From Clostridia bacterium (GTDB lineage Bacteria; Bacillota; Clostridia; TANB77; CAG-508), in contig JAFXGW010000029.1 of the NCBI GenBank assembly GCA_017536685.1, positions 1 through 32,016 on the forward strand: 32,016 bases of DNA, written 5' to 3'. Under the pieces are notes generated by a model, which was not told the DNA's origin, searched no databases, and worked only from the letters and a program-made list of their open reading frames with translations. Below, piece after piece: positions 9,730-17,898 of the stretch. A program made the position numbers and the translations under genes. Position 1 is the stretch's first letter; each line of letters opens with the position of its first letter.

Positions 9730-10497
9730 TTGCAAGTTAGAATAAATGATTGGAACATAAATTATGAAGTAATGGGCAAAGGCAATCCTGTAATATTATT
9801 ACACGGATGGCTTGCAAGTTTAGAAACAATGAGACCAATAGCAAATAATTTATGCCAAAATTTCAAAGTTTATTTGGTAGATGTAGTAGGATTTGGAAAA
9901 AGTGATTTACCTGAGCATCCTTTAAATACAGATGATTTTGGAAACTTTTTAAAAGATTTTACAGATGCTTTAGAAATTAAAAATCCAATATTAATCGGTC
10001 ATTCAAATGGTGGAAGAACTATAATAAATGCAGTTGGAAGAGAACTCGTACAACCTAAAAAAGTTGTTCTAATTGACAGTGCAGGATTAAAACCAAAAAG
10101 AAGTTTAGGATATTATCTAAAAGTTGGTTTTTATAAAACAGGAAAATTTATCCTTAATTTATTACCTAATACAAAAGGTATAAAAGAATTTAAAGAAAAA
10201 CTTCGCAACAATGTTGGTTCAAATGATTATAAAGCATCAGCAAATGTGCTTAAAGAAACAATGAAATTAATTGTAAATGAAGACCAATCTCATTTACTAC
10301 CAAATATTAAAGTTCCAACATTACTATTTTGGGGGAGCTTAGATACAGCAACACCAATAAGTGATGCAAGAAAAATGGAAAAATTAATACCAGATTGTGG
10401 CTTAATTGAATATCCAGGCGCTACACACTTTTCATACTTAGAAAATATAAATAATTGTAACGCAGTATTAAATGAATTTTTTAAAAACGATAAATAA
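9730..10497 (+). CDS. Alpha/beta hydrolase
   Basis: This is a 255-residue soluble alpha/beta-hydrolase of the BioH/lipase-like type. HGWLAS near residue 25 supplies the oxyanion hole, GHSNGG is the nucleophile elbow (Ser92), Asp205 lies in GSLDTATP, and His233 in GATHFS completes the triad. No signal peptide is visible. The TTG start is supported by AGGAGG five bases upstream; no ATG competes. The stop is 14 bases before the MurF-like gene, so the two are probably co-transcribed. That suggests a substrate connected with the cell envelope, such as an acyl ester, but the true substrate cannot be read from the sequence. Confidence 0.88.
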   Translation: MQVRINDWNINYEVMGKGNPVILLHGWLASLETMRPIANNLCQNFKVYLVDVVGFGKSDLPEHPLNTDDFGNFLKDFTDALEIKNPILIGHSNGGRTIINAVGRELVQPKKVVLIDSAGLKPKRSLGYYLKVGFYKTGKFILNLLPNTKGIKEFKEKLRNNVGSNDYKASANVLKETMKLIVNEDQSHLLPNIKVPTLLFWGSLDTATPISDARKMEKLIPDCGLIEYPGATHFSYLENINNCNAVLNEFFKNDK

Positions 10498-10511
10498 AAG
10501 GGGAAGTTTTA

Positions 10512-12089
10512 ATGGGAAAAGTTTTATTAAACTTTAGTTTATTTTTAATTTTTATATATTTTGCGAGAATAACAAGACATGGATTACATATCTTACAACT
10601 TGAAAATTATTATATAAGCAGATATGCAAAATGGATGAAAAGATGCATAAATAAAGTTTTAAATATTAAAACAATAACTTTATTATTAGTGCCAAGTATT
10701 TTAATATTAGTATCTATGGCAAATAGCAGTCTATTGTTACCAGGATTAATAATTGAAATATTAGTTTTAATGTATTTAATAGTTAGCTTTAAAAAACAAA
10801 AAGAGAAAAAAGCGTTTGTAGTTACAGCTAGAATAAAAAGAGTTTATACTACATATTTAATTTTATTTGTGATTTTAGTACTATTTGCAAATATGTTTAA
10901 TTATAAAATTGTATTACCAATAGCAAATATTGCAGCAATTTTAGCTTACTTTTTTGTTTATATAGTAACTGTTATAAATAAACCAGTTGAAAGCTATATA
11001 AGACATGGATTTTGTAAAAAAGCAAAAAACAAATTAAAAGAAATTCCAGGACTTAAAGTTATAGGAGTGACTGGGAGTTATGGAAAAACTAGTACAAAAT
11101 ATGTTGTAAATACAATTCTTTCTCAAAAATACAATACTTTAATGACTCCAGAAAGTTATAACACAACAATGGGAGTTGTAAGAACAATTAACGAAAAATT
11201 AACATCAATGCATCAATTATTTGTTTGTGAAATGGGTGCAAAATATGTTGGAGATATTAAAGAAATTACAGATATTGTAAATCCAAGTTATGGAATTGTA
11301 ACAGCAATAGGACCTCAACATTTGGATACATTCAAAAGTCTAGATAATGTAAGAAAAGCGAAACTAGAATTAGTTGAGAGTCTTCCAGAAGATGGAATAG
11401 CATTTGTAAACTGGGAAGATGAAAATATTAGAAATTCAAAAATTACTAAAAATATGGTTAAATTTGGACTTTCAAAAGAAGCTGATTATTATGCAAAAAA
11501 TATTGATATAACAGAAAGAGGATCAAGTTTTGATGTTGTAATTCCAAATAAAGAACCAATAAGAATTAAAACAAGATTACTAGGAAATTTAAACATTTTA
11601 AATATTGTTGGAGCTGTTGCAATTGCTGATAAATTAGGACTAACAGCAGAAGAAATAAAAGTTGGAGCTAAATATATTAGACCAGTTCCACATAGATTAG
11701 AACTTAAACAAAATCCAAATGGAAGTATAATAATTGATGATGCTTATAACTCAAATATTAAAGGAGCTAAAATGGCTCTAGAAGTATTAAAATCTTTTGA
11801 ACATAAGAAAAGAATTTTAATAACTCCAGGAATAGTAGATTTGGGGGATAAACAATCAGAAATAAATCAAGAATTAGGAAGAGCAGCAGCTGACTCAAGT
11901 GACTTCATTATATTAGTAGGAGCAGCTCAAGCGGTTCCAATTTATAATGGAATAAAAGAAAAACACTATCCAGAATCAAATGTATTTATTGCTAAAAACT
12001 TACAAGAAGCATTAAGTAAAATGAATGAAATTTTAACAAGAGATAGTGTAGTTTTACTAGAAAATGATTTGCCAGATAATTATCTATAA
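10512..12089 (+). CDS. Membrane-anchored MurF-like Mur ligase
   Basis: Mur ligases add amino acids or dipeptides to UDP-MurNAc peptides using ATP. This 525-residue protein has the P-loop GVTGSYGKTST (about residue 185), a central ATPase domain (EMGAKY, then GPQHLDTF), and the C-terminal domain with PVPHRLE and DDAYNSN, all typical of MurF, which attaches D-Ala-D-Ala. Its first ~165 residues form several membrane segments absent from classical soluble MurF (~450 residues). RBS AAAGGGGAAG precedes the ATG. The next gene, ddl, makes the D-Ala-D-Ala that MurF uses, which supports the assignment. A second MurF elsewhere in the genome is possible, so this one could be a specialised paralogue; hence no symbol is given. 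Confidence 0.85.
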   Translation: MGKVLLNFSLFLIFIYFARITRHGLHILQLENYYISRYAKWMKRCINKVLNIKTITLLLVPSILILVSMANSSLLLPGLIIEILVLMYLIVSFKKQKEKKAFVVTARIKRVYTTYLILFVILVLFANMFNYKIVLPIANIAAILAYFFVYIVTVINKPVESYIRHGFCKKAKNKLKEIPGLKVIGVTGSYGKTSTKYVVNTILSQKYNTLMTPESYNTTMGVVRTINEKLTSMHQLFVCEMGAKYVGDIKEITDIVNPSYGIVTAIGPQHLDTFKSLDNVRKAKLELVESLPEDGIAFVNWEDENIRNSKITKNMVKFGLSKEADYYAKNIDITERGSSFDVVIPNKEPIRIKTRLLGNLNILNIVGAVAIADKLGLTAEEIKVGAKYIRPVPHRLELKQNPNGSIIIDDAYNSNIKGAKMALEVLKSFEHKKRILITPGIVDLGDKQSEINQELGRAAADSSDFIILVGAAQAVPIYNGIKEKHYPESNVFIAKNLQEALSKMNEILTRDSVVLLENDLPDNYL

Positions 12090-12105
12090 ATCTAATTTTG
12101 AATAT

Positions 12106-12189
12106 AATCGTCGATAGCAAAATTTTGTTATAAAAATAGCAAAATATTGGTCGACGATTTAGCATATAATCATAACTTAATTATGATTT
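12106..12189 (+). promoter_or_regulatory. Paired inverted repeats in the murF-ddl spacer
   Basis: AATCGTCGA (12106-12114) and TCGACGATT (12151-12159) are perfect 9-bp arms around a 36-base loop holding two TAGCAAAAT copies. Next, AATCATAA (12168-12175) and TTATGATT (12181-12188) form a second hairpin overlapping a TATAAT at 12165-12170. Neither has a T-run. They could be operators or a leader structure controlling ddl. Confidence 0.5.
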
Positions 12190-12211
12190 TAAACTAGAAA
12201 GGAAAATTATT

Positions 12212-13471
12212 ATGAAAATAAAAGTTGGTGTATTTTTTGGAGGAAACTCTGTTGAACATGAGATTTCTGTTATAACTATGAATCAAGCAATTTCAAGCTT
12301 GGATCCAGAAAAATATGAGATAGTTCCTATTTACATTGCTAAAAATGGAGTAATGTATACAGGAGATGATTTGTTAGATTTATATTCTTTTAGAGATATG
12401 GAAGTATTACTAAAAAGATGCTATAAAGTAGCTGTAGTAAATGATGGAAAGGGAGTAAAAGTTGTAAGAACACCAGCTCCTTGGATTGGAAAAAGAGTAT
12501 TAAATACAATAGATGTTGCATTTCCAATAGTACACGGAACAAACTGTGAAGATGGTACAATAGCTGGATTTGTAACACTTCTAGGATTGCCATTTGTAGG
12601 ACCAGATATAGTTGCATCAAGTATTGGGATGGATAAAATTTTGCAAAAGAAAATATTAAGACAATCAGGAATTTCTGTTGTTGATTTTGTTGCTTTTTAT
12701 TCAGTTGAATACATAAAAGATGAGGAAAAAATATTAAATGATATTGAAAAAGAACTTGAATATCCTATGATTGTAAAACCAGGAAATCTAGGTTCTAGTG
12801 TAGGAATTAGAAAAGCAAAAAATAAAGTTGAATTAGAAGAAGCTATTGAATTTGCAATGGAATTTGCAGATAGAATAATTGTAGAAAAAGCAGTTGAAGA
12901 TTTGAAAGAAATTAATTGTTCAGTAATCGGAAACTTAACAGAAACAGAAGCTTCAATTTGTGAAGAACCGTTCTTCTCTGATGAAATTTTAAGTTATACG
13001 GATAAGTATATTGGAGATGGAAAATCTAATGGTGGAACAATTGGTGGTGGAAAAGTAAGCTCACCAAAACTTGGAGGACAAAAAAGTGGTGCAAAAGGAG
13101 GAAATACTCAATTTGCAAACAAAAAAATACCAGCGGATATAAGTAAAGAAAAGACTGAAGAAATACAAAAATTAGCACAAGAAGTATTTAAAGTTTTAGG
13201 ATGTAGTGGTGTTTCAAGAATTGACTTTTTAATTGATCAAAAAAATGACAAAGTATATGTAAATGAAATAAATACAATACCAGGTGCTTTATCATATTAT
13301 TTATGGGAAGCTACTGGTAAACCTTTTGAAAAAGAATTAGATGAAATCATTGAAATTGCGATAAAACGTCAAAGAGATAAAGAAAAATTAACATTTTCTT
13401 ATGACCAAAATATTTTAGCAATGCAAGGTGGAACAAAAGGAACCAAAGGTGGAAAAACTGGTAAATTTTAA
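12212..13471 (+). CDS. ddl: D-alanine--D-alanine ligase with glycine-rich insertion
   Basis: Ddl joins two D-Ala molecules with ATP for peptidoglycan precursor synthesis. GGNSVEHE at the N-terminus contains the substrate-binding Glu15. HGTNCEDG, the ATP-grasp stretch VKPGNLGSSVG, the omega-loop YTDKY and the metal-binding NEINTIPG follow in order. The Tyr in the omega-loop fits D-Ala rather than D-lactate as second substrate. At 419 residues it is about 60-70 longer than usual. Roughly 40 extra residues rich in Gly, Lys and Ser (about 267-306) follow KY in the omega-loop before PADIS, and a second Gly/Lys/Thr-rich stretch forms the C-terminal tail. Motifs on both sides are intact, so it is probably active. 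AGAAAGGA precedes the ATG. It follows the MurF-like ligase that would use its product. Confidence 0.93.
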   Translation: MKIKVGVFFGGNSVEHEISVITMNQAISSLDPEKYEIVPIYIAKNGVMYTGDDLLDLYSFRDMEVLLKRCYKVAVVNDGKGVKVVRTPAPWIGKRVLNTIDVAFPIVHGTNCEDGTIAGFVTLLGLPFVGPDIVASSIGMDKILQKKILRQSGISVVDFVAFYSVEYIKDEEKILNDIEKELEYPMIVKPGNLGSSVGIRKAKNKVELEEAIEFAMEFADRIIVEKAVEDLKEINCSVIGNLTETEASICEEPFFSDEILSYTDKYIGDGKSNGGTIGGGKVSSPKLGGQKSGAKGGNTQFANKKIPADISKEKTEEIQKLAQEVFKVLGCSGVSRIDFLIDQKNDKVYVNEINTIPGALSYYLWEATGKPFEKELDEIIEIAIKRQRDKEKLTFSYDQNILAMQGGTKGTKGGKTGKF

Positions 13472-13494
13472 ATTCTAAAAAGATAAAAATTTAC

Positions 13495-13523
13495 TTCACA
13501 AATAAAAATGAAAATGATATAAT
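13495..13523 (+). promoter_or_regulatory. Sigma-A-type promoter of the J-domain gene
   Basis: TTCACA (13495-13500), 17 bases, TATAAT (13518-13523). The transcript would start about 30 bases before the gene at 13560, giving a short leader. Confidence 0.7.
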
Positions 13524-13559
13524 CAATTTGAATTTTAGATGAGTTCGGGGGATGTTGAA

Positions 13560-14453
13560 ATGATATTTAAGGATTATTACAAAATTTTAGGCTTACCAAA
13601 TAATAAAGTAACAATGGCACAAATAAAAGCTGCATACAGAGAACAGGCCAAAAAATATCATCCTGATGTTAATATACAAAATACAAGAAACGAAGAACGC
13701 TTTAAAGATATAAATGAAGCTTATAGAGTACTTTCCGATAATTTGAGTAAAAGAAAATATGATAGGATGTGGTATAGAACAATTGGAAAGAAAAATTCTT
13801 CTTATGAAGAAAGTAAGAGAAGCAAGGACTCTATATCTAGTGATTTCTTTAATATGTTCTTCGGGAATATAAATAATAAAGAAAATGTAAATACGAAAAA
13901 TAAAAAAATAGCTTGTAAAGGTGAAAATGTAGAAACAGAAATTGATATTTCTATAGAAGATGCATTTAGAGGAAAAGAGCAAACAATAGGTGTGAGAACT
14001 GTTGAGGGAAAATTAAAAAAATTTAAAGTACAAGTTCCAGCGGGAATACAAAACAATGAAAAAATTCGAATTATTGGACAAGGAAAGCCAGGAACTGGTG
14101 GTGGAAAAAATGGAGATTTATTTATTAGAGTGAAAATTAAAGATGATAATAGATTTTCATTGGAAGGTTATAATTTAAAAACAAACTTGTACTTAACTCC
14201 TTGGGAAGCAGCGCTTAGCACAAAAGTTACTATTAATGGAATTAATGAGGATGTTTCTGTTTATGTACCAGCAGGAATTCAAAGTGGTGAAAAAATAGAA
14301 ATAGAGAACAGAGGTTATAAAGACGGAAAAGGTGGAAGAGGAAAACTAATTTTAGATACTAAAATAATGATTCCTAAAAAACCAAATGAAGACGAGTTGA
14401 AATTATTTAAAGAATTTGAAAAAATGTCAAAATTTAATCCAAGAAATAGTTAA
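13560..14453 (+). CDS. J-domain co-chaperone (DnaJ/CbpA-like, no zinc finger)
   Basis: J-domain proteins deliver clients to DnaK and stimulate its ATPase. The 297 residues start with a full J domain (about 3-66) carrying the HPD motif within KYHPDVN. A short polar linker follows, then two beta-rich client-binding modules of the DnaJ C-terminal type, marked by the related stretches VPAGIQNNEKIRI and VPAGIQSGEKIEI. There is no CxxCxGxG zinc-finger repeat and little G/F-rich linker, so it resembles CbpA rather than the DnaJ that pairs with grpE-dnaK. The ATG at 13560 is preferred over 13539 because GGGGGA lies seven bases upstream and J domains typically begin close to KDYYKILG. No dnaK neighbour and no CIRCE element are present here. 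Confidence 0.9.
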   Translation: MIFKDYYKILGLPNNKVTMAQIKAAYREQAKKYHPDVNIQNTRNEERFKDINEAYRVLSDNLSKRKYDRMWYRTIGKKNSSYEESKRSKDSISSDFFNMFFGNINNKENVNTKNKKIACKGENVETEIDISIEDAFRGKEQTIGVRTVEGKLKKFKVQVPAGIQNNEKIRIIGQGKPGTGGGKNGDLFIRVKIKDDNRFSLEGYNLKTNLYLTPWEAALSTKVTINGINEDVSVYVPAGIQSGEKIEIENRGYKDGKGGRGKLILDTKIMIPKKPNEDELKLFKEFEKMSKFNPRNS

Positions 14454-14472
14454 CATAAATTAAAGAAAGTGA

Positions 14473-14501
14473 TTGACTTTTGGAAGTCGTTAAGATATAA
14501 T
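14473..14501 (+). promoter_or_regulatory. Sigma-A-type promoter before the unknown genes and coupling protein
   Basis: TTGACT (14473-14478), 17 bases, TATAAT (14496-14501). It probably starts the transcript carrying 14565-17659, since the spacers between those three genes show no terminator. Confidence 0.75.
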
Positions 14502-14564
14502 TATTATGTTATAAATCAAAAGATAAGTCACATTTGTAAGAAACTTTTAAAGGAGTGTAAATAA

Positions 14565-15098
14565 ATGGTTGGAGATAATTTACAAGGAAAATATTTTAGT
14601 ATAACAGATCCATCAAATATTACTACAGTAATATATCAAATTAACAAAACAGAAAGAGAATTTGCAAAAAGTGGACCAAAGTATACAGTAGAAAGATTAG
14701 AATATTCTGAGGAATTTATTGGAGAAAAAAAGAAGAAAACCTTCTTTGTTGAAAATCCGGCACCTGAAGGAAATCCTTTAGTTATTCTTTCTTTTTCAAA
14801 AGAAAAGGTTGTAGTTAATATGGGATACTTAGATTATGATATTGTAAAGATATCAAAAAAACCTATGCCTATGAAATTTCAAACTTTGTATAATGAAGAA
14901 GAAACTGATTATAAGGACTTTGCTTATACTCCAAATATGCAAAGACCTATTTCAATTATCGATCCAGAAACAGGGGAAGAGATAAAACCAATTTTATATT
15001 TTGATGAAGAAACAAATGAAGTAAAAGGAAAATGTAAATTAAAACCTTATAAAAAATATTTTGCATTTGAGATTAGAGAAGATAAAAAAATGAAATAA
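14565..15098 (+). CDS. Hypothetical protein, first gene of the coupling-protein cluster
   Basis: I do not recognise this 177-residue protein. It has no signal peptide, membrane segment or cysteine motif and looks like a soluble, beta-rich, mixed-charge protein, with a KKKK patch near residue 56 and a DPETGEE turn near 135. RBS AAAGGAG is nine bases upstream of the ATG. It follows a clear promoter and lies 36 bases before the next small gene, which is followed by the VirD4/TraG-like ATPase. From this context it could be an adaptor or accessory factor for the coupling protein, but only gene order supports that. Codon use matches its neighbours. Confidence 0.75.
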   Translation: MVGDNLQGKYFSITDPSNITTVIYQINKTEREFAKSGPKYTVERLEYSEEFIGEKKKKTFFVENPAPEGNPLVILSFSKEKVVVNMGYLDYDIVKISKKPMPMKFQTLYNEEETDYKDFAYTPNMQRPISIIDPETGEEIKPILYFDEETNEVKGKCKLKPYKKYFAFEIREDKKMK

Positions 15099-15134
15099 AA
15101 TAATTGACTAGAGAGCCGAAAGGAGATTTTATTT

Positions 15135-15566
15135 ATGGGAACAAATACTACTGGTGGAACAAATGATCGTGCTGGTAATGTAAATAGGAGAGAATTAGCT
15201 GTAGACAGAGATGCAAGTGAAGCGGAGATACAAGCAAAAAGAATGGAAAATGGATATGGAGATGCTGTATTTACTGCTGTAGAAATGGCAACTTCAAAAG
15301 ATAATGTTGTAGAAGTTGATGATTCTAATTCTAGTTCAGGAGATACATCAAATTCAGGAAGAAAAACATCTAAATATATTATTGTTGGAAATTCTATGAT
15401 TATGAAATTTAGAAATAGAATCCAAGATATTATTAATGGTGTTACATTAAAAATAAAAGGTGACAAAGAAAAAGAAGAAAAATCTACTGTTAAGAAAAAA
15501 GTTGTTAAAAAAGTTGTTAAAAAAGAACCAAAAACAACGGAAGAAAAAGGTTTAGATGAGAAATAG
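15135..15566 (+). CDS. Hypothetical polar protein with lysine/valine-rich C-terminus
   Basis: This 143-residue protein is not recognised. The N-terminal third is rich in Gly, Thr, Asn and Arg, the middle carries a Ser/Asp/Asn-rich stretch (about 65-78), and the C-terminal third has repeated KKVVKK units. There is no signal peptide or membrane helix. The composition suggests a largely disordered protein that could bind nucleic acid, lipid head groups or an acidic partner; the coupling protein downstream has an acidic tail, which could be such a partner (inference). AAAGGAG precedes the ATG. It stands between the 177-residue protein and the VirD4/TraG-type ATPase, with 46 bases to the latter. 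Confidence 0.7.
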   Translation: MGTNTTGGTNDRAGNVNRRELAVDRDASEAEIQAKRMENGYGDAVFTAVEMATSKDNVVEVDDSNSSSGDTSNSGRKTSKYIIVGNSMIMKFRNRIQDIINGVTLKIKGDKEKEEKSTVKKKVVKKVVKKEPKTTEEKGLDEK

Positions 15567-15612
15567 ATAAATTCTTTTTTAGTAAATACTACTTAAGAAA
15601 AGGTGAATGAAA

Positions 15613-16110
15613 ATGGGTTTTTTTGATAAATTAAAATCAGCAATAAGGAAAATAAAAGATAAACTAATTGTATCTGCAATATTACTATTAGTAATAATAG
15701 TTTGGGCTGTTGCACCGTTTAGTGTTGCTATGCGAGATGGTGTAACACAACAATTGCCAAATGGAAATTTCAATTGGGAAGTTTTCTTGATTCAATTAGG
15801 AGGAGTAACAAGACCATTAGACCAATTGAAAAAATGTTTTACAGATAACTACTTTCATGCATTTACATATATAACAAAATGGTTTTTGGTATTTTATGGA
15901 ATATTCGTATTTATAGGAATTTCTAAAGCATTTCCTAAACATGAATATCAAGATATTGAAAATGGTTCAAGTGATTGGTGTGAACGCGGAGAACAATATC
16001 ATGTTCTTAATAAAAATAAAGGTATAATATTAGCCGAGAAGAATTATTTGCCAGTAGACAAACGTGGTAACGTAAACGTACTTGTTGTACGGAGGTTCTG
16101 GTGCTGGTAA
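15613..16110 (+). CDS. VirD4/TraG-type coupling protein, N-terminal part (frameshifted)
   Basis: Type IV coupling proteins are membrane-anchored hexameric ATPases that bring DNA or protein substrates to a secretion channel. This part has the typical layout: an N-terminal amphipathic start, membrane helix 1 (about 17-37), an external loop, membrane helix 2 (about 88-106), and the start of the nucleotide-binding domain ending in GNVNVLVV. At that point Walker A should follow, but the frame continues as RRFWCW and stops at 16110. Dropping one base near 16090 joins it to the frame that starts GGSGAGKS. The ATG at 15613 is preferred over 15607 because AAAGGTG is then at a proper distance. See the next entry for the rest. 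Confidence 0.8.
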   Translation: MGFFDKLKSAIRKIKDKLIVSAILLLVIIVWAVAPFSVAMRDGVTQQLPNGNFNWEVFLIQLGGVTRPLDQLKKCFTDNYFHAFTYITKWFLVFYGIFVFIGISKAFPKHEYQDIENGSSDWCERGEQYHVLNKNKGIILAEKNYLPVDKRGNVNVLVVRRFWCW

Positions 16111-17659
16111 ATCAGCTTCTTACGTTATACCAAATGCACTTCAATTATTAGGTTCTTATGTCTTTACAGATCCTAAAGGAGAACTTTACGATAAAACAGC
16201 AGGATACTTTAAATCAAAAGGATATGATGTTAAAGTATTAAACTTAGTTCATCCACAAAATAGTGATGGTTACAACCCATTACACCATATAAATAATGAA
16301 ATTGACGTAGATATTATTGCAAATACAATTGTTAAAGGACAAGGCGATGGCGGAAAAAGTTCAGATCCATTCTGGGATGATATGTCTGAAATGTTAATGA
16401 AAGCATTAATTTATTACTTAAAAGCAACAAGACCATTAGAAGAACAATCTTTAGCAAGTTGTTCAGAACTTGTAAGAACAGCAAATAGTAGCAGTGGAGA
16501 CAATTTACTTACAAACTTAATGAATCAATTACCTTTTGATCATCCTGCTAGAATGTATTATAAAAATATAGAGATGTTACCAGAAAAGACTTTTGGTTCT
16601 GTACTAGGTACATTACAATCAAAACTTGGTAAATTTGACTCAAGGGAAATTGCAGAAGTAACATCAACAAATACAATAGATTTTACAGATATAGGAAGAA
16701 AGAAAACAGCAGTATATGTTATTTCTTCAGATACACATACAGCATATGATTTCTTACTTACAATATTCTTCTCACAAATGATTCAACAATTATATGATTT
16801 TGCAGATATGAGTGGAGGAGCACTTCCTGTACCTACATATTTTATTCTAGACGAGTTTGCTAACATTGGACAAATACCAGACTTTGATAAAAAAATCTCT
16901 ACATCAAGAAGTAGAAAATTATCATTTAGTGTTATTTTACAAAACTTAGACCAATTAGAGGCTGTTTATAAAGAAGCTTATGAAACAATTATAGGTAACT
17001 GTGATACACACCTTTTCTTAGGTTCTAACTCACAAAAAACAGTTGAATATTTCTCTAAAGCTCTGGGAGAGAAAACAATTACAAGAGATAACGTTTCAGT
17101 AAATAAAGATAGAGAAGACTGGAAACAAGGTAAGAGTGAATCAGATCAAATTATGGGTAGAGCTCTTATGACACCAGATGAATTAAGAAGAATGGATAAT
17201 GACCTTTGTATCATTTATGAAAAAGGTATAAAACCAATTAAAGCTAATAAATACTATTATTTTAAATATCCAACAGCTAAAGTTGTTGAAAGATATAAAG
17301 CAGACCATAATGATGTTCATGTAGAAAGAGGAGTTTGGAGAAAATATAATCCATATAATCCTTATGTTGAAGGACAAGATGAGAATGGAACTTCTGGTGG
17401 AGGAACAGCAAATTCTTTGGAATCTTTAGATGATTTGTTTGCAGATGATTCAGAAGAAGTAACTGTTGCAAGTCCAGTGTCAAACACTTCTGTTTCAAAA
17501 ACAGCAACGCAAGTTTCTAGTTCAAGCAATGCAAGTCCAATAATGACACCACAAGAAAATGCTGAAGAAGAAAAGAGACAAGCAGAATTAATTGATATCC
17601 AAAAAGAACTAGAAGCAAAATTTGATGAATTATTCGGTTCAATAGACGGAGATGATTAA
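16082..17659 (+). CDS. VirD4/TraG-type coupling protein, ATPase and C-terminal part (frameshifted)
   Basis: This frame holds the whole motor domain: Walker A GGSGAGKS, the DPKGELYDKT motif, the all-alpha domain region (about residues 85-180), Walker B in FILDEFANIGQIPD, and the SILQNLDQL-type motif after it (here SVILQNLDQL). It ends in an acidic, Ser/Thr-rich tail. It has no ribosome site and no good start of its own, so it is the second half of the gene beginning at 15613. The joined product would be about 680 residues, normal for the family. No relaxase, VirB4, VirB6 or other type IV secretion gene occurs in the window. A hairpin terminator follows. The gene may be a strain-specific pseudogene, carry a sequence error, or need recoding. 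Confidence 0.85.
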   Translation: MLYGGSGAGKSASYVIPNALQLLGSYVFTDPKGELYDKTAGYFKSKGYDVKVLNLVHPQNSDGYNPLHHINNEIDVDIIANTIVKGQGDGGKSSDPFWDDMSEMLMKALIYYLKATRPLEEQSLASCSELVRTANSSSGDNLLTNLMNQLPFDHPARMYYKNIEMLPEKTFGSVLGTLQSKLGKFDSREIAEVTSTNTIDFTDIGRKKTAVYVISSDTHTAYDFLLTIFFSQMIQQLYDFADMSGGALPVPTYFILDEFANIGQIPDFDKKISTSRSRKLSFSVILQNLDQLEAVYKEAYETIIGNCDTHLFLGSNSQKTVEYFSKALGEKTITRDNVSVNKDREDWKQGKSESDQIMGRALMTPDELRRMDNDLCIIYEKGIKPIKANKYYYFKYPTAKVVERYKADHNDVHVERGVWRKYNPYNPYVEGQDENGTSGGGTANSLESLDDLFADDSEEVTVASPVSNTSVSKTATQVSSSSNASPIMTPQENAEEEKRQAELIDIQKELEAKFDELFGSIDGDD

Positions 17660-17671
17660 TAAAAATAAATT

Positions 17672-17702
17672 AAAAGATAGCTCTAAAAAAGCTATCTTTT
17701 TT
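17672..17702 (+). terminator. Terminator after the coupling protein
   Basis: AAAAGATAGCT (17672-17682) pairs with AGCTATCTTTT (17690-17700), followed by more T. This is a strong intrinsic terminator 12 bases after the stop. The following 200 bases hold no gene, only the next promoter. Confidence 0.9.
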
Positions 17703-17841
17703 GTATATATAATTGATGGCACAAAATAAAATCTAGATGATGATTTTCATTTAAATGACTGTGAAACTTATTTTTGGTATAGAAATATTAAACAATAAGA
17801 AGTTAAAAAATTTATATAAAGAATAAATGTTCGCCAAAATA

Positions 17842-17870
17842 TTGACTCTAAAAATTGATTATGATAAAAT
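17842..17870 (+). promoter_or_regulatory. Promoter of the SbcD/SbcC-like operon
   Basis: TTGACT (17842-17847), 17 bases, TAAAAT (17865-17870), ending 28 bases before the ATG. It is the only good promoter for the two-gene repair unit. Confidence 0.65.
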
Positions 17871-17898
17871 TTAATAACTAATGAAAAGGAGATAATTA

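Noticed and set aside
15047..15466. Reverse frame over the 143-residue hypothetical gene
   Set aside because: The plus-strand gene has a clear AAAGGAG site and operon context; the reverse frame has neither.
16076..16107. Programmed +1 frameshift in the coupling protein
   Set aside because: No known slippery pattern fits; the GGAGG near the junction is explained by the Gly-Gly codons of Walker A. Kept only as an open question in the findings.
17703..17840. Possible small gene between the coupling protein and the SbcD-like gene
   Set aside because: Only short AT-rich frames without ribosome sites; it reads as a spacer leading to the promoter at 17842.
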